Assembly (NCBI GenBank): GCA_963930655.1
Contig: OZ005602.1
Span: forward strand, 1,371,501 to 1,435,500
Length of the DNA: 64,000 nt
Reading direction: 5' to 3'
Source: Myrica gale
Lineage: Eukaryota; Streptophyta; Magnoliopsida; Fagales; Myricaceae
Within the stretch, counting starts at the first letter, position 1, and each line of letters opens with the position of its first letter. The translations under genes were made by a program, and so were the position numbers. Of the stretch, positions 33,573 to 45,415 are shown one piece after another. The notes under the pieces were generated by a model, which worked only from the letters and a program-made list of their open reading frames with translations, did not search any database and was not told the origin of the DNA.

Positions 33573-35318
33573 ATGGGCGTTCATAGGGCACTTCATCAAA
33601 TAATGAAAGCACGGTCCTTTAGGTCATTCAACTTGTCCCCAGACTGGTTCGCTTCATGTTTGCATAAATGCCTGAAAGAAAAAGCGTTGCGACCGGGCAA
33701 GCAAGTTCATGCAATGTTGTTGACCATTGGGATTGACATGGACCTGCTGTCTCTAAATTCAAAGCTTGTTGGGATGTATGCAAGTTGTGGGGATGTCAGT
33801 TTGGCCAGGCTAGTGTTCGGTAAAATTCAAAACCCAAATGTCTTCGCCTTGAATTGGATGGTATTGGCTTCTGCGTTTAATGGGTTTTATGAGGAGGCAA
33901 TTGGGTATGTTGTTTTGCTTCAAGAACTGAGAAGTATTTGGAACAAGTTCACATTTTCAATTGTGTTAAAAGCTTGCGTTGGTTTGAGTGATATAAAGAA
34001 GGGAAAAGAAGTTCATGCTGTGGCAAAGAAAATGGGTTTTGAAAATGATGTGTCAGTGGCAAATGCTTTGATAGATATGTATTCTAAATGTGGGAAAATG
34101 TGTTACGCTCGTAGGCTATTTGATAGGTTGGTTAATAGAGATGTTGCTTCTTGGACATCGATGATAAGTGGGTACTGTAACAGCGGGAAGACTCAGCACG
34201 CGCTTGTGTTGTTTGAGCAGATGAAGTTGGAAGGTTTGAAACCAAATGATTTCACGTGGAATGCGATGATAAGGTTATGCTCGGTTGAGATACCAATGGA
34301 GCGCTTGCACTTTTTTCTAGAATGATTAGGGAAGGGTTGGCCCCTGATTTGGTGACTTGGAATGCCTTGATTTCAGGTTTTGTTCAAAGTCAGCAAACTG
34401 GCGAAGCATTCAAATTGTTTCAGGATCTGTTGGTTTCGGGAATTAAACCTAATCCTGTGACTATGGTCGGGACTGCTCCCTGCATGTGGATTGATGGGTT
34501 CAATTAAAAGAGGGAGAGAAATTCATGGGTTGATCTACAGGATGGAACTTGATATCAACATTTTTGTCGCTAGTGCTCTTGTTGACATGTACTCAAAATG
34601 TGGCAGTGTAAAGAATGCTCGAAATGTCTTTGACAGGATTCTTGTAAAGAATATTGCGTCATGGAATGCCATGATTGGATGCTATGGGAAGCATGGGATG
34701 GTTGATTTGGCGATACAGTTGTTTGAGAGATTGCATGAAGAAGGAATGCAGGCAAACGAAGTGACTTTTACTTGCATTCTCTCTGCTTGCAGCCATGGTG
34801 GTTTAGTCGAGGAAGGTTTGAAGATTTTTAGGTGCCTGAAAGAGAGCTATGGGATCGCGGTTGGGAAAGAGCATTACGGTTGTGTTGTTGATCTTCTGTG
34901 CCGATCAGGGAGGATGGCAGAAGCTTATGAGTTGGTGAAAGAGATGTCAGTTGAAGTCCCAGAGTCAATTTTTGGAGCCTTCTTCAGTGGTTGTAAGATT
35001 CACGGAAGAAGAGATCTGGCTAAAATGATGGCCAAGGATATTCTTGGGATGGAGTTGACCAAACCTGGAGGTTATGTTACACTGTCAAATATTTATGCTG
35101 CCGATGGAGACTGGGAAGAGGTTGAGAAAGTAAGAAAGGAGATGAAGGAAAATAAAATTCTTAAGAAGCCTGGTTTTAGTTGGGTAGAAAAGAGAAATGA
35201 GCTTGTGGGAGAGGAAACAGAGAGTGATGAAATAAAAGTGGGACCAGGTATGTACTTTACGGTCGCTATAGTCAGTTCTTTGGGATTTAAATACCATATA
35301 TCCAGCTGTCCATTATAA
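33573..35318 (+). pseudogene. PPR protein, At5g59600-like, with two opposite frameshifts
   Basis: Plant PPR proteins of this type bind organellar RNA. Tandem motifs of about 35 residues are visible throughout, for example VSVANALIDMYSKCGKMCYA, DVASWTSMISGYCNSGKTQH, LVTWNALISGFVQSQQTGEA and NIFVASALVDMYSKCGSVKN. They end in an E-type tail (EHYGCVVDLLCRSGRMAEAY ... FSWVEKR). The order and spacing resemble Arabidopsis At5g59600. The frame shifts near 34270-34320 and returns near 34455-34470; the second change looks like one extra base in GTCGGGACTGCTCCC. The two shifts cancel, but stops at 34323-34325 and 34505-34507 would end translation. Either the gene is newly broken or the bases are miscalled; the rest is well kept. 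The frame could also leave through a donor at 35248 (CCAG|GTATGT) to an acceptor at 35650, adding about 23 residues. Confidence 0.85.
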
Positions 35319-35719
35319 GTGAGATTCTAAACTTCCCATATAAGGTATCTATGTTCTCAGAAAAGGTATGCAGTTTTTAAAGGCTAAGATCAAAAGTTTT
35401 CAAATCTAAATAACAAATTTGAGATACTGACTGTTGAGGACTATCTTCGCATGGCATCAATCTGGAAATTGGTTTTTGGCCTGGGTTTTGTTTTCCTTTG
35501 CTTTTTTCTTTCTTTTTACCAATGGAAAACTACAGTAGCAATCAATTATCTCTTACAAAAAAAGAAATGAGTGTTTGGTTATCAAATACTGTACTTTATG
35601 TTCCTTTGAACTTTATGTTTTTTGGCTTCTTATTTTTTCTGTTATGCGCAGAAAAGGGCAAAGAGGACAAAGATGACAGAGAGTCTAAAGAATTAGATGC
35701 TATTGGAGTTGGGGGTTGA

Positions 35720-37657
35720 ACAATAAGGTCAGTCGTTCCACCCATCTGTATGGGGCGGCAATCTGGGCGCTAAATTCATCATTATTGTTACTTTATTTTG
35801 TAATCTCTTATTCCCTTAAACAAATTTTCCTGTGTTGTACACTTCGAGTATACTGTGTGAAGGGCATAAACAAATCATGAAGAGTTCGTCTGTAAATAAT
35901 CAACCAGGGTTCTGATTGGAACTGAATGACTTTCCAGGACTCATCAGATCTTTAGTAAGTGTACCCTTCAGTCTTCATCTGATAAGTGCAGTATGTTTCT
36001 CTGCACAAATGGAGATGCAAAGAAATCAAAATGATTTCCTTTTGCACCATTTAAGGATACACATTCACTTGCTCTTGTTATTGAAACTAAAAAGATACTG
36101 GATGCCCCCAACCCTCATATTAGGGATAGGATAATTTCTCCCAAAGATTAGGGTCATGGTGTTAGAACACTTTTTGAGCTCATTTCTGTATAGTGTGCTT
36201 TTGAAACCACATTATTTCTGTTTCTATAAAGTGACAGCATAAATTACAGGGAGACATAACTGAATCCATTGTTCCCTCCATGACTTCTCGACCTTCATAA
36301 GTTTCTACATTTTCTTCTCCATCTTCTGTTGGAAACCCTTTCCAACATTTTTTTTACTTATCCAAAACTTACTTCCTAGATTTTTTCAACTAAAAGAAAA
36401 GGCACCGTTTCATAGATATTCATGACTCAAGGTGCAATTTTTCTTTCTTTCACATATCAGTGGATCCCGCAGGTATCCATGGTGTAATCCATTGCTCTCA
36501 AGTCGTCATGAGCTGTGTTGCCAATAAATGGAGGCTACTTATGGTGCTTGGAATGTATTCTTTTTTTCTTCCCCTTTTATTCTGTGCAGGTGCATGTAAT
36601 GGACTTACTACAAAAACCTTGGATTTGGTTGGTGAGTAACCTACAGCCATGAAAGGGTCGTATAAATAATTTTCGACATTTACGAATACATAAGCTTGGG
36701 TGGATTTCTACGATTATGATTCTGCACTACTTTACATACAAATAATCCATGCTAATTTCAACAACTTCCGCTTTATTTTTTGGGAAAATGTAAGGTATAT
36801 TCGACTCAATAGGCTTCAACGGAAAAACTTGGATTCAACTTCTCAAACTTGAGCTTGTAGTTGAGAACATATGAGCAGTGGGCAGCCGGTTGTACTGGCC
36901 AGCATAGATAAGACCAGATTTTCATTAGGTGGTTGTACTGGTCACCCCAGATGAACCTCAAAAGCTACAAAATAATTAAAGAAGACTTCAAGAGGGACGC
37001 GAAATGGTCCAAGCATCTTATGGCTGAACATGTCATTGTCCCAAACCTCCCCTTCGTCCTTCTTTTTCTTTTCCTTTGTTTTTATTTTCCTTTTTGACAT
37101 AAAATGAGGAACTTGGTTCAAAACAGATGGATAGAGATAAACACAATATATAGGTCTCACAATAGGGTCCAAGGTGTCCGGTAATTAATACGGATAGTAT
37201 TGAATGTTGTGGGACCTATATGTCGTTTCTATCTTTCTCCGAATTAAACTACCTAATTCGAGTAGCAAATTGGAGAGAATCGATCGTTAGCTAATTTAAT
37301 CTTCCGGACTTTTCAACTTTTTTTTTAAAGATACAGTGGTATTGAAACTAGGTGTGTTCTTGTGAGATGGAAGATATGAAAGAGGATGAAAGAAACTGGA
37401 TACATATTGTGAGCCTCAATCTGCCCCTGCCAAACACTGCGTTGGGGTTCATGTAATAGAACTGGCGTGGAACATTCCCACTCATGCATTATTATGTTCT
37501 AAGACCCACACGCATTAAATGTTGCTAAAATTTCACCGATTCGATGAGATCATCCTTTAGTTGTTGTGAGGTCGTTTAGATGGGAAAAGTGTCACAATTA
37601 ACAAATAGAAGCTCCCCCCCCCCCCCCATTTGAGGTGGGAGTTGAGAATTGGCTGGC

Positions 37658-37691
<34 letters not shown>

Positions 37692-38355
37692 CAAAACAAA
37701 CATGCCCAGAAAAAGTTATTATGGTACCCAAATATATGTTTGGTAACGCCGGCCGACAATATTAGGGCAGCTAAGATGAACATTTATTAAGTCAATAAGT
37801 CAATATCTTATGGTAATTACGTAAAACGTCACGAGCTATCTTTCTTTCTTTTTCATATCACATTATTTAATATAAACAAGATTCAATTAAAAAATATTGT
37901 TCGACTACTAAGACTTTAGGTGATAACATACTTGTAACAAGCGTCTAAAGAAAGTATAATTTGTAGGGCAACAATATAGTGGAAATTGTTTACTTCTTTG
38001 ATATGTAATTTTTTCTATCTTTTTCTTGGTTTTAAAACTATATGTTTAGGCCGTCTGACCAAACAAGGTAATATGGAACATGCTTGACGTGCATGCCAGC
38101 CATCATCTCAATTTCACTCGGAATCTTGAAGGGATAAAAAAAAAAAGACAAAAAGAAATGACATACATGGTATGCACTACAAATACCTTAACTCGAGAGC
38201 ATTAAAAAAAAAAAGACAAAAACAAAATAAAAAAGAATTGGAAGTACATAATTTTTAGGTACGGAGAGAAATTTATTGCACTTTGCCCTTCTTCGTACTG
38301 TACGGATGGACCTAGTTTTGCTGGAAAATAACCTAATCGAGGTGCAACAGCAGAT
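35720..38355. other. Intergenic DNA, no gene seen
   Basis: AT-rich with no supported coding region. It contains a C run at 37614-37627 and a TA microsatellite at about 37666-37691. The first few hundred bases may belong to the PPR transcript. Confidence 0.4.
37666..37691. repeat. (TA)n microsatellite
   Basis: About 12-13 TA dinucleotides in a row. Confidence 0.9.
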
Positions 38356-38367
38356 TTTAGACTATTA

Positions 38368-38558
38368 GAGGATGTTCGGTTAGAGTGAATTTTGAGAATT
38401 TTTTGTGTTTTGAGAATTTTTAGGTGAAGTTAATTTTATTGGTATGCGTGTTGTAGTTATTTGTATGTGGTGTTAAAAATGATGTTTGGTTGTAAAAAAT
38501 TTTGTATTCTGAGAATTCTAAAAAATCTTGGGGATTCAAACAAACCGAACACATCCTT
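38368..38558. mobile_element. Small MITE-like element
   Basis: Ends are roughly inverted: GGATGTTCGGTT on the left and GGATGTGTTCGGTTTG read from the right on the other strand. TTA flanks both sides (TTAGAGGATG and CATCCTTAG). It has no coding capacity. TTA flanks point to the PIF/Harbinger group, but this is tentative. Confidence 0.5.
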
Positions 38559-39883
38559 AGATTGACTTTTTAAGCCTGTAGCTTGATTGGTGCTTCCTCC
38601 CTTTCGGAGAGGGCTTAATTCCAAATTTTGAATATCAGTGTACGCAGCTTGGCTGTTTTTCCCAGCCCCATTACGTAGCAAAAAAAATTGACTTTTTACC
38701 GTCCATATATCATTTAAGTAAAATGATTTGCGTGCATACTATAGAATTTGAACTCATGCTCATTCACTAAATACATTTTCTCTCAATGCCCATCCAACTA
38801 TTAAACTGTCGCTCTTGAGAGTTATCGACAGTACCGTCAATGTAAAGAAAAGTGAGATACATGCGCTGCCATGATATTTGTATAGTTTCTAATTTGTCTA
38901 GATTAGTAATAAAACTTTGTTTTATATTCCAAAAGTATTATAGGCTGATTTTAATATATACTAAGGGCATGTTCGTTTTGGTGAAATTTTTAGAATTTGA
39001 ATCTAACCCTTTAAAATTACAATTCCAACGTTATTTCTACACAAATACCAATACAACTCAACATTATTTTTTTTACAAATATCAATATTACTCAACAACT
39101 TATACAAGAAAACACTTGGGAATCAAACCACACAAAACTCTTATTGTTAAAAGGAAAAATATGAGTCATTAAAAAGCAAAAAATACCTACCATTATTTTT
39201 ATTTGGACGTGAGTAGAGAGAGTAATTATATATATATATATAAACCCTCTCTCTCTCTTTTGTCTCCTCTCTAAAAAAAAAGAATATTATAATATCACTT
39301 GCATGTTTTTTTCCCTTCTTCTAAACAACAATTAATCTTTTTTTATTTCTATTTGTTTAAAATAATAAATGAGGACCAATTATACCTTGGACATAGCTCA
39401 TAGCCAGCGGCCCTTATTTATATATACATACCCTTAACTTTTGTAAAATGATATTGTAAGTTGGATTTTTAAAAAGTTCTTTGTTCACTTATATACATTC
39501 CATTTTGGATCCAACCCTATCAACCATTAAACCCCATGTAGGAAATGAGTGCAAAAAGCCAAGAAGTTGGTAACTCTTGGTACTAACTATATGGGTTTTG
39601 GAAACTAAGGAATTAGTATAAAAAATAATATTTAATTACATAACCACTCTTTAGAAAGAAGATTAAAAGAATTATGATAGCTTCACCTAAAAGGGTACAT
39701 TAATATTATCCAAAATCAGAAGTCTTATAACTAAAGTCATTGTTGTTCCTTGCCTGCCTAAAGTAGTTGCAAAATTCTTATCCTTAGGTTTCACTTCTGG
39801 AGACAAATGGCATCCACTTTTGAATTTTTGCTTTGACAATTTCTCACTTGTTAGATCCACACACAAATGACCTCAAACTTTGA
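38559..39883. other. Intergenic AT-rich DNA
   Basis: No gene is supported. The stretch 38968-39150 (GGGCATGTTCGTTTTGG...) looks like another short AT-rich element related to the MITEs nearby, but ends could not be fixed. Confidence 0.35.
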
Positions 39884-40186
39884 GTTATGTTCGTTTTGAG
39901 TAAAAATGTAGGATTTCAAAGAAATTGTGAATATTTATGTTAGAATAGTATTTTATTGGTGTTTGTGTAAAGTGGAGAGAGAAATTATTTGATGTAATTG
40001 TTTAATAAAAAAATATTGGAGTTATGTGAAAAAGTATAGAGAGAGAATTTATGTTAAATAAAAAATTTAAAAATTATTAAAAATTGTGTAAAATATATTG
40101 ATGTTTGTATTTAAATTCTAAATATGTTCGGTGATAATTTTGTGAATATTTCTAAAATCTTAAAAAGTGTGAAAACCAACTTATCC
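39884..40186. mobile_element. AT-rich MITE, copy A
   Basis: It is nearly the same as the sequence at 45416-45684. Shared blocks include TTTTGAGTAAAAATGTAGGA, TATTGGTGTTTGTGTAAAGT, GGAGTTATGTGAAAAAGTAT and AATATGTTCGGTG. The ends are weakly inverted (TTCGTTTTGAGTAAAAATG and, on the other strand, GTTGGTTTTCACACTTTTT). Non-coding. Confidence 0.75.
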
Positions 40187-40199
40187 TTTATTTTAAAAG

Positions 40200-42205
40200 A
40201 AAAAAAATACAGTTGGAGAGCTCAGAGCAAAGCTCACTCCTGATTTCTGAATCTCTTTGATTTACCTTTCTACCCTGTGTTTTCAATTTTTCTTTAGATG
40301 CCTATCTCGGTTTTACACTACAGAGAGACACAACCGACTACAGAGCCAATCAACAAATATCTCTTCGGTGCTCTCTCTCTCTCTCTCGCTCCCTTGCTTC
40401 CTCTGTTTCATTTGGCTAATTCTTTGAGGGCGAACGTGCTTTACCTAGTATGCTGATCTTTAATCTAGTCGAATCTCAATGTTTTTTATCTGGGTATCCA
40501 AAATTTCAACCTCAGATCATAGTTTTTAGCATTAAAAATCCTTAATTTTTTTTTTCAGCTTTCACTGCAAGGAACCCATCTGGTCTGGCGCCCTTCTAAG
40601 TTTGTGTATGGGATCTTTAACAGATTCAGAGTAATGGGTTTCTTGTTCAAGGTGTAAATAAGCTTCTTGCCGCTCCTGGTTAGTATCACTTCCTCTATCC
40701 TCTATATGTATCGATTTCTTATGCTTCCACATATTGCTTTTGGTTGTGGTGTTTCAGGGTTTTAAAGTTTGAAGCCCGTTGTGTTGTATTTGATTTGTTT
40801 GAGTTCTATCATGTTCATGCTTTGTTTTGGATCTTGATTTTCTGCTTTTGGAGTTTGTTCTTTTGTCATAAAAACTTATTTTCATATACTTTGATCTCCG
40901 AGATGTAATCTTTTCTTGTGTTCATGTTGCCGTCTACGCCACTTTAGATTTCATGGGATGTTACTTTTATGAAGATTTTAGCTTCCGCAATTTCTCTGTT
41001 GGTGCGCTTTATGTCTTTCAGGGCAAACTGAGAGAAGTTTTGTAGTTTGAGGCTGAAGCAGAACTTTGGTTACTCGTTCATTTTCTAGTTGACTTTTGTG
41101 AGAGGCGAAATCTTCTGGAATTGGAAGTTGTGGTTGGCTTTATGAAATTCTGATAGAAAAACAAACTGAAACTGATTATCAATATTCGAAATTTCCTAAT
41201 TTTGGACCTCAGAAAAAACCGGTTCTTGCGAGTTTGAAACAAGCTGTTAAGCTTTGTGAAGTTCATCCTTTTGGGAAAGGGAAAAGCAACGGAAAACCGT
41301 GATTTTAACAACCGGTTTCATTCAATTTCTCATGAAAATCAAACCAGAGTGGCACATATCCAGGTTAAAGCGTGAGGTGATGTAAGCGCCTCTTCTTTAT
41401 GGATAAGTTTTGTATCATTTAAAGCCCTGGCAAACTAGAAAAGGAAAAGCACCAATTATTTTCTTTCCTCAACATTCGTCCATTTCGAAATCTCAATCCA
41501 CTTTACATGGTAAGTTGTGTGCAACAACTAGCTGCCTCTCTACTAGTAGGGCACACTATTCTGCTACATATAATTATAACTACCTGCTTAGGGTTATCTG
41601 GCTGCGCCGTTGCACATTCATATGTTGAGAATAAACCTGCAACCTCACCCTCCCCATTATTGTATGAGTGGAGGAGTTTCTCTGGCTCAGAAAGTTATCA
41701 CCTTAAATTCATCCTTATGGAAGAGAAGTAAACACCATAATCTTCTGGATTAATAAAATTAGCCTTTTATGCATCTTGGAACTGATTAATTGTAAATGCA
41801 TGAAAGACAATATGGATTCATTTGACAGGTGTCAGACTATTTAGTGTTTCCTAGATATGACATTTCTGAACGTATCGTAGGTCCTTGTTTATTGAAAACT
41901 AGTTGCTATTTGGTATGTAACATTGCACATTAATGGGATCTGCTATTATGTTTCACGTTTTTCCTTTTCCTACTTTAATGGTTTTCGTTCTGTTGGCTTG
42001 CCTCGTAAATAGAACATGATGAACGAGAAGATTCTTCTATTTTATGAAGATATCTGTATTTTTCAAAGTCTACACAATCATAGATTAGACTCTTGATCCC
42101 TGTTGAAATTAATCTCAGGATATATGACTCCTTTTTATGCATTTTCTGTCTGGCAGGAATCTTCTTCATTTGCATGAGGTGATTCTCTGGTGGAGTTGTA
42201 AGATA
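40200..42205 (+). other. Presumed 5' UTR of the AT-hook gene with a 1.5 kb intron
   Basis: A CT-rich leader (CTCTCTCTCTCTCTCGCTCCC at about 40374-40394) precedes a donor CTCCTG|GTTAGTATC (40679) and an acceptor TGTCTGGCAG|GAATC (about 42156), just upstream of the ATG. Long 5'-UTR introns with pyrimidine-rich leaders are common in plant nuclear-protein genes. The transcript start is not determined. The open frames inside (41410-41731) have no motif. Confidence 0.55.
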
Positions 42206-42619
42206 ATGGGTAGAGGTAGAGGAAAGGGGAAGAAGTTAACTGTTACCAATCACGACGATCCTGGAAGCGGTGAGGAAGAGAAGATTCCTGCACAGAAGAG
42301 AAGAGGAAGACCTCAAAAACCTCTGAAGGATGAGATTGATGAAGAAGTAGTAGAAAAGATTGAAGACGAAGACAGTGAGAATGCAAAATCTGGTACTCCA
42401 AGCAAAGAGACAAAAAGTCCTCCTGCAACAGAAAATGGGAAGAAGAGGAAGCGAAACTCGCCGGTAAAAGAGAAGCCAGATTCCATCAAGGAGGAAAATG
42501 GTAATGGCACCCGATCAAGCACTGATGATTCCATCAAGTCTAATGGATTTCGGCATAATGGAAGCAGGCGAAAAAGCAAGCCCCGTCGAGCTGCTGAGGC
42601 AGGTGTTGAGTGCAGGTGA
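42206..42619 (+). CDS. Small AT-hook DNA-binding protein
   Basis: A 137-codon frame starting MGRGRGKGKKLTVTNHDDPG. It contains one AT-hook, KRRGRPQKP (residues about 32-40), which binds the minor groove of AT-rich DNA. The rest is acidic and lysine-rich, low complexity and likely disordered: an E/D-rich stretch at 41-62, then KKRKRN and RRKSKPRR, which look like nuclear localisation signals. It resembles the plant family annotated as AT-hook motif-containing protein (Arabidopsis At1g48610 type), with the conserved MGRGRGKGKK start. The coding part is one exon, though an additional 3' exon is possible because GAGTGCAG|GTGAAT at 42611-42618 could act as a donor. Likely a chromatin-associated nuclear protein; exact role unknown. 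Confidence 0.8.
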   Translation: MGRGRGKGKKLTVTNHDDPGSGEEEKIPAQKRRGRPQKPLKDEIDEEVVEKIEDEDSENAKSGTPSKETKSPPATENGKKRKRNSPVKEKPDSIKEENGNGTRSSTDDSIKSNGFRHNGSRRKSKPRRAAEAGVECR

Positions 42620-44164
42620 ATTATTGCTTGTTATGCTCAAAAAACAAATTATTGCTTGTTATCAGTGTGGATACACACATTTCACACTACCGGAGTGCGG
42701 GATAGGAAGTGTGACCTAGTAAACCTCTAGTTTCATATTGCTTTGTTTTTTTTTCCTTTCCGGTTTTGTTCCTTCTCCATTTTGGTAGTTCCTTATCATT
42801 CCTTTTCAATTTTGAATTGTGAGATTTGGAATTGATTCTGCTTGTTGTAATTTCCCATAATGCTATTATATTTCATGGTTTCATAAGTTTTTGTATAAAT
42901 GTGTATGGCATGCTTGACTTGTTTCTATTTTTTTTATCATAGTTTGAAATGATATTTATTGTGGCTATATCAATATAAGGAGATCTCTGCACTGTGCTCT
43001 TCAATTTATATATCAGTGCAGTCAACGACTTAGTTTTCCTCAAAGTTGGGATTTCCTTACTTCTTGTCAAGTGCTTTTAGAAAGTGTTTCTCCCTCCCTT
43101 ATTTTCTTGGATTTGAGATGTCAATATTTTTCTTCTTTCGTAGTTTGGAAATGATTGAGTACGGGTTGAACTCAAGCAGTGTTATTTGAGTTCGTATAAC
43201 CTTCTTGTTGGCTCTCATGCATGATCATTCATTCTTACCTCCATAAAATCCTTTTGCAACTGCATCTAGCTCGACTCCGGAAGAGTGTTTACTCCATGTT
43301 AAAGATGATTGGTGACTTACAAATCTTGCTGTTGGGAATGTTACTGCGTTTGTTGATTACTGAAGTTTCCTATTAACTTGTGTGAACCTGCTCTGGAGGA
43401 ATCAACAAAAGTCTAAAAGAACATGTAAGGGAAAAAGATTGGTGGATAATCTTTGAGCAAAGCCTCTGAAGAACATGTTCCCTTCATGCACCTGCTTGAG
43501 TTAGTGAAGAGAACCGTAACGTGTAAGGGAAGATATGAACAGCATTAGATTATACCAACTATGTTTGATTACTTGATATAGATCTGGGACTAGTACTAGA
43601 GTTTCTGCCTTCTAGGCAGAGCCTGGATTTTCGTTTAGCAGAAGTTGTCTCCACGTGGTCATCTGATTCTTGTGTACTCTGTAATGGTTGTGGGACAATT
43701 TAAATTCCATGGAGAGTTGATACGATGTTTAGTTTCTTCAATGTCTGAGTTAGATTTTCTGTGTTCTGTGTTGTCAAACAAAGATTCTTTGATGAAGAGG
43801 TAATCAAGAGAAATAGGGGAGGAAGCGGAAGAAGGTATCCGAATATGGATTCTGAAAATCTCCGAGTACCAGGTGTTTCAGTGCTTGAGAGCCAAATCCT
43901 TACAAGGCATGCTTAGCGATGTCAAGCTCGATATGCTTAGTGAAGATCAAGCTTGAGACTTTGAACCTTAGATTAAATGAGTATTCGGCAGTATAACCTT
44001 CGGATTAGAACAAAAAATTGAAGAAAGTTGGCAATTTGGGCCTGTGAACGACGGTTCAAGGCCATGGGCCATAGCTTCTCCTTGGTTCGAATAACGTGCT
44101 GGGCTGATTCAAAGCTCAACAAATTCTCAACCTCCTCTTCACTTTTCAGGTGAATTCACGCAAA
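42620..44164. other. 3' flank of the AT-hook gene
   Basis: Probably 3' UTR or further exons, then intergenic DNA. No other gene is seen. ATTATTGCTTGTTAT occurs twice directly after the stop (42620-42662). Confidence 0.35.
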
Positions 44165-44935
44165 TTAGGATGTTCTTGGCCCCCCAAAATTTTTAAAAAT
44201 TGTCCTTCAAACCACTTTTTAGCACCTTAGAAATTTGAAATACAAATTTTAACTTTGAAAATTTAACAATAACCTATTATTTTTAGTTTGGACAAATTTT
44301 AATTTTGTCCGATCTGGTCGGTTTGTCGCCTCTAGCGGCTGGTCATGCAACCATATTTCGCCTTCGCCTTTTCTTTTCTGCTAATCATATTAGCTTACTG
44401 CCTGTTGTGATTTTTCAACCTCCTTGATTTTATTAATGAACGGTGATGCTATTATGATTAAAAAAACTTATTATTTTTAGTTTGTACAGATTTTAAAAAC
44501 ACTTTTAATAGGAGTAAAACAATTAGAGATTCAACTTAAATTTTAAAAAATTTAGAATTTTTCTTAACTCTTAACTTTTGAATAGTAAAAAGTTCTAATG
44601 TTAAAACTATATTTATCTTAAAAATAGAGAATAAAATATTTTTCTTCTTTTAATATTTTCAATTTGTTATTATTTATATCTATTTTGTATTATATACGAG
44701 TGTCTTTACAACATATCTACTTTGTATTATCTCTTAGTGTTTATATCAATTTTTAATTAATATAAACCTCTTGTATATTCTTAAGTAAAAAACTCTTTGA
44801 GAATGTTTTTCATAATTCGAGTATAATTTATTAATTTTTTTCATATTTTATATATAGCAAAACATATAATATAAAAATATAAAATATTATAATATTATTT
44901 GACCCTCCAAGATAAATTCTTAACTCTGCCACTGC
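44165..44935. mobile_element. hAT-family remnant with a nested truncated retroposon
   Basis: The right end CTTAACTCTGCCACTG (44920-44935) is the CCGCCACTG-type end shared with the elements at 26430-26444 and 48520-48535. The left part begins near CTTGGCCCCCCAAAATTTTT (44173). The interior is AT-rich and non-coding. It carries a 166-bp insertion at 44303-44468. No target duplication was found for the outer element. Confidence 0.5.
44303..44468 (+). mobile_element. Truncated LINE or SINE insertion
   Basis: A short GC-richer segment ends GATTAAAAAAACT and is flanked by about 28-bp direct repeats containing TATTATTTTTAGTTTG (44275-44302 and 44469-44496, with a few differences). This is the mark of target-primed insertion. 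Source element not identified. Confidence 0.65.
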
Positions 44936-45055
44936 GGTGGGTGTGTGAGAGCCACGTGCCAGTGAAGGGTTGAACTAGAACAGATTGCAGCGCCAAAAGA
45001 TATGGGATCCAGGAGGCGGTATCCTCCATCAATCATCATAAATGGGCCGAGCAAG

Positions 45056-45263
45056 CGACCAGGCTCCCCTACAATTCCCTGCCCGAATTGCATGGGGCAA
45101 TTCGGTGAGAGGCAGAGACACATGTGTGGGTCCCGGCCACCCGGGACCCACACTTGCCCGAACAGTGCTCTCCTGTTCGGGGAGGTGTGGGTCCCGGCTC
45201 TTTCTGTCTCTCACCGAATTGCCCCCTGCAATTCGGGCAGGGAATTGCAGGGGAGCCGGATCC
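45056..45263. mobile_element. Foldback MULE-type MITE, copy 1
   Basis: Flanked by the 9-bp duplication CCGAGCAAG (45047-45055 and 45264-45272). The two halves are long inverted repeats: AGGCTCCCCTACAATTCCCT on the left pairs with AGGGAATTGCAGGGGAGCC on the right, extending through CAATTCGGTGAGAG and GTGGGTCCCGG blocks. A third GGGACCCACAC block near the centre allows alternative folding. Non-coding; the open frames on both strands are a by-product of the GC-rich palindrome. A 9-bp duplication fits Mutator-like elements. Related to the element at 63581-63773. Confidence 0.85.
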
Positions 45264-45415
45264 CCGAGCAAGAGCAAAATGGGTTGGGCACTGAAAACTT
45301 CAAGCACCGGCCAACCGGCGCTGGGTTGGCGTAGAAATTACTGGTCGGAAGGTCTGACATTGACTAGATAGGCGTTGCTTCAGAAAGTCACCATGCGCGT
45401 GGAGAATATCTAGGG

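Noticed and set aside
42137-42205. An upstream start for the AT-hook protein
   Set aside because: The added residues lie across a splice acceptor at about 42156; the conserved MGRGRGKGKK start at 42206 fits the family.
45002-45371. Several 90-110-codon open frames on both strands
   Set aside because: They are a by-product of the GC-rich palindrome of the foldback element; the translations repeat each other because the halves are inverted copies.
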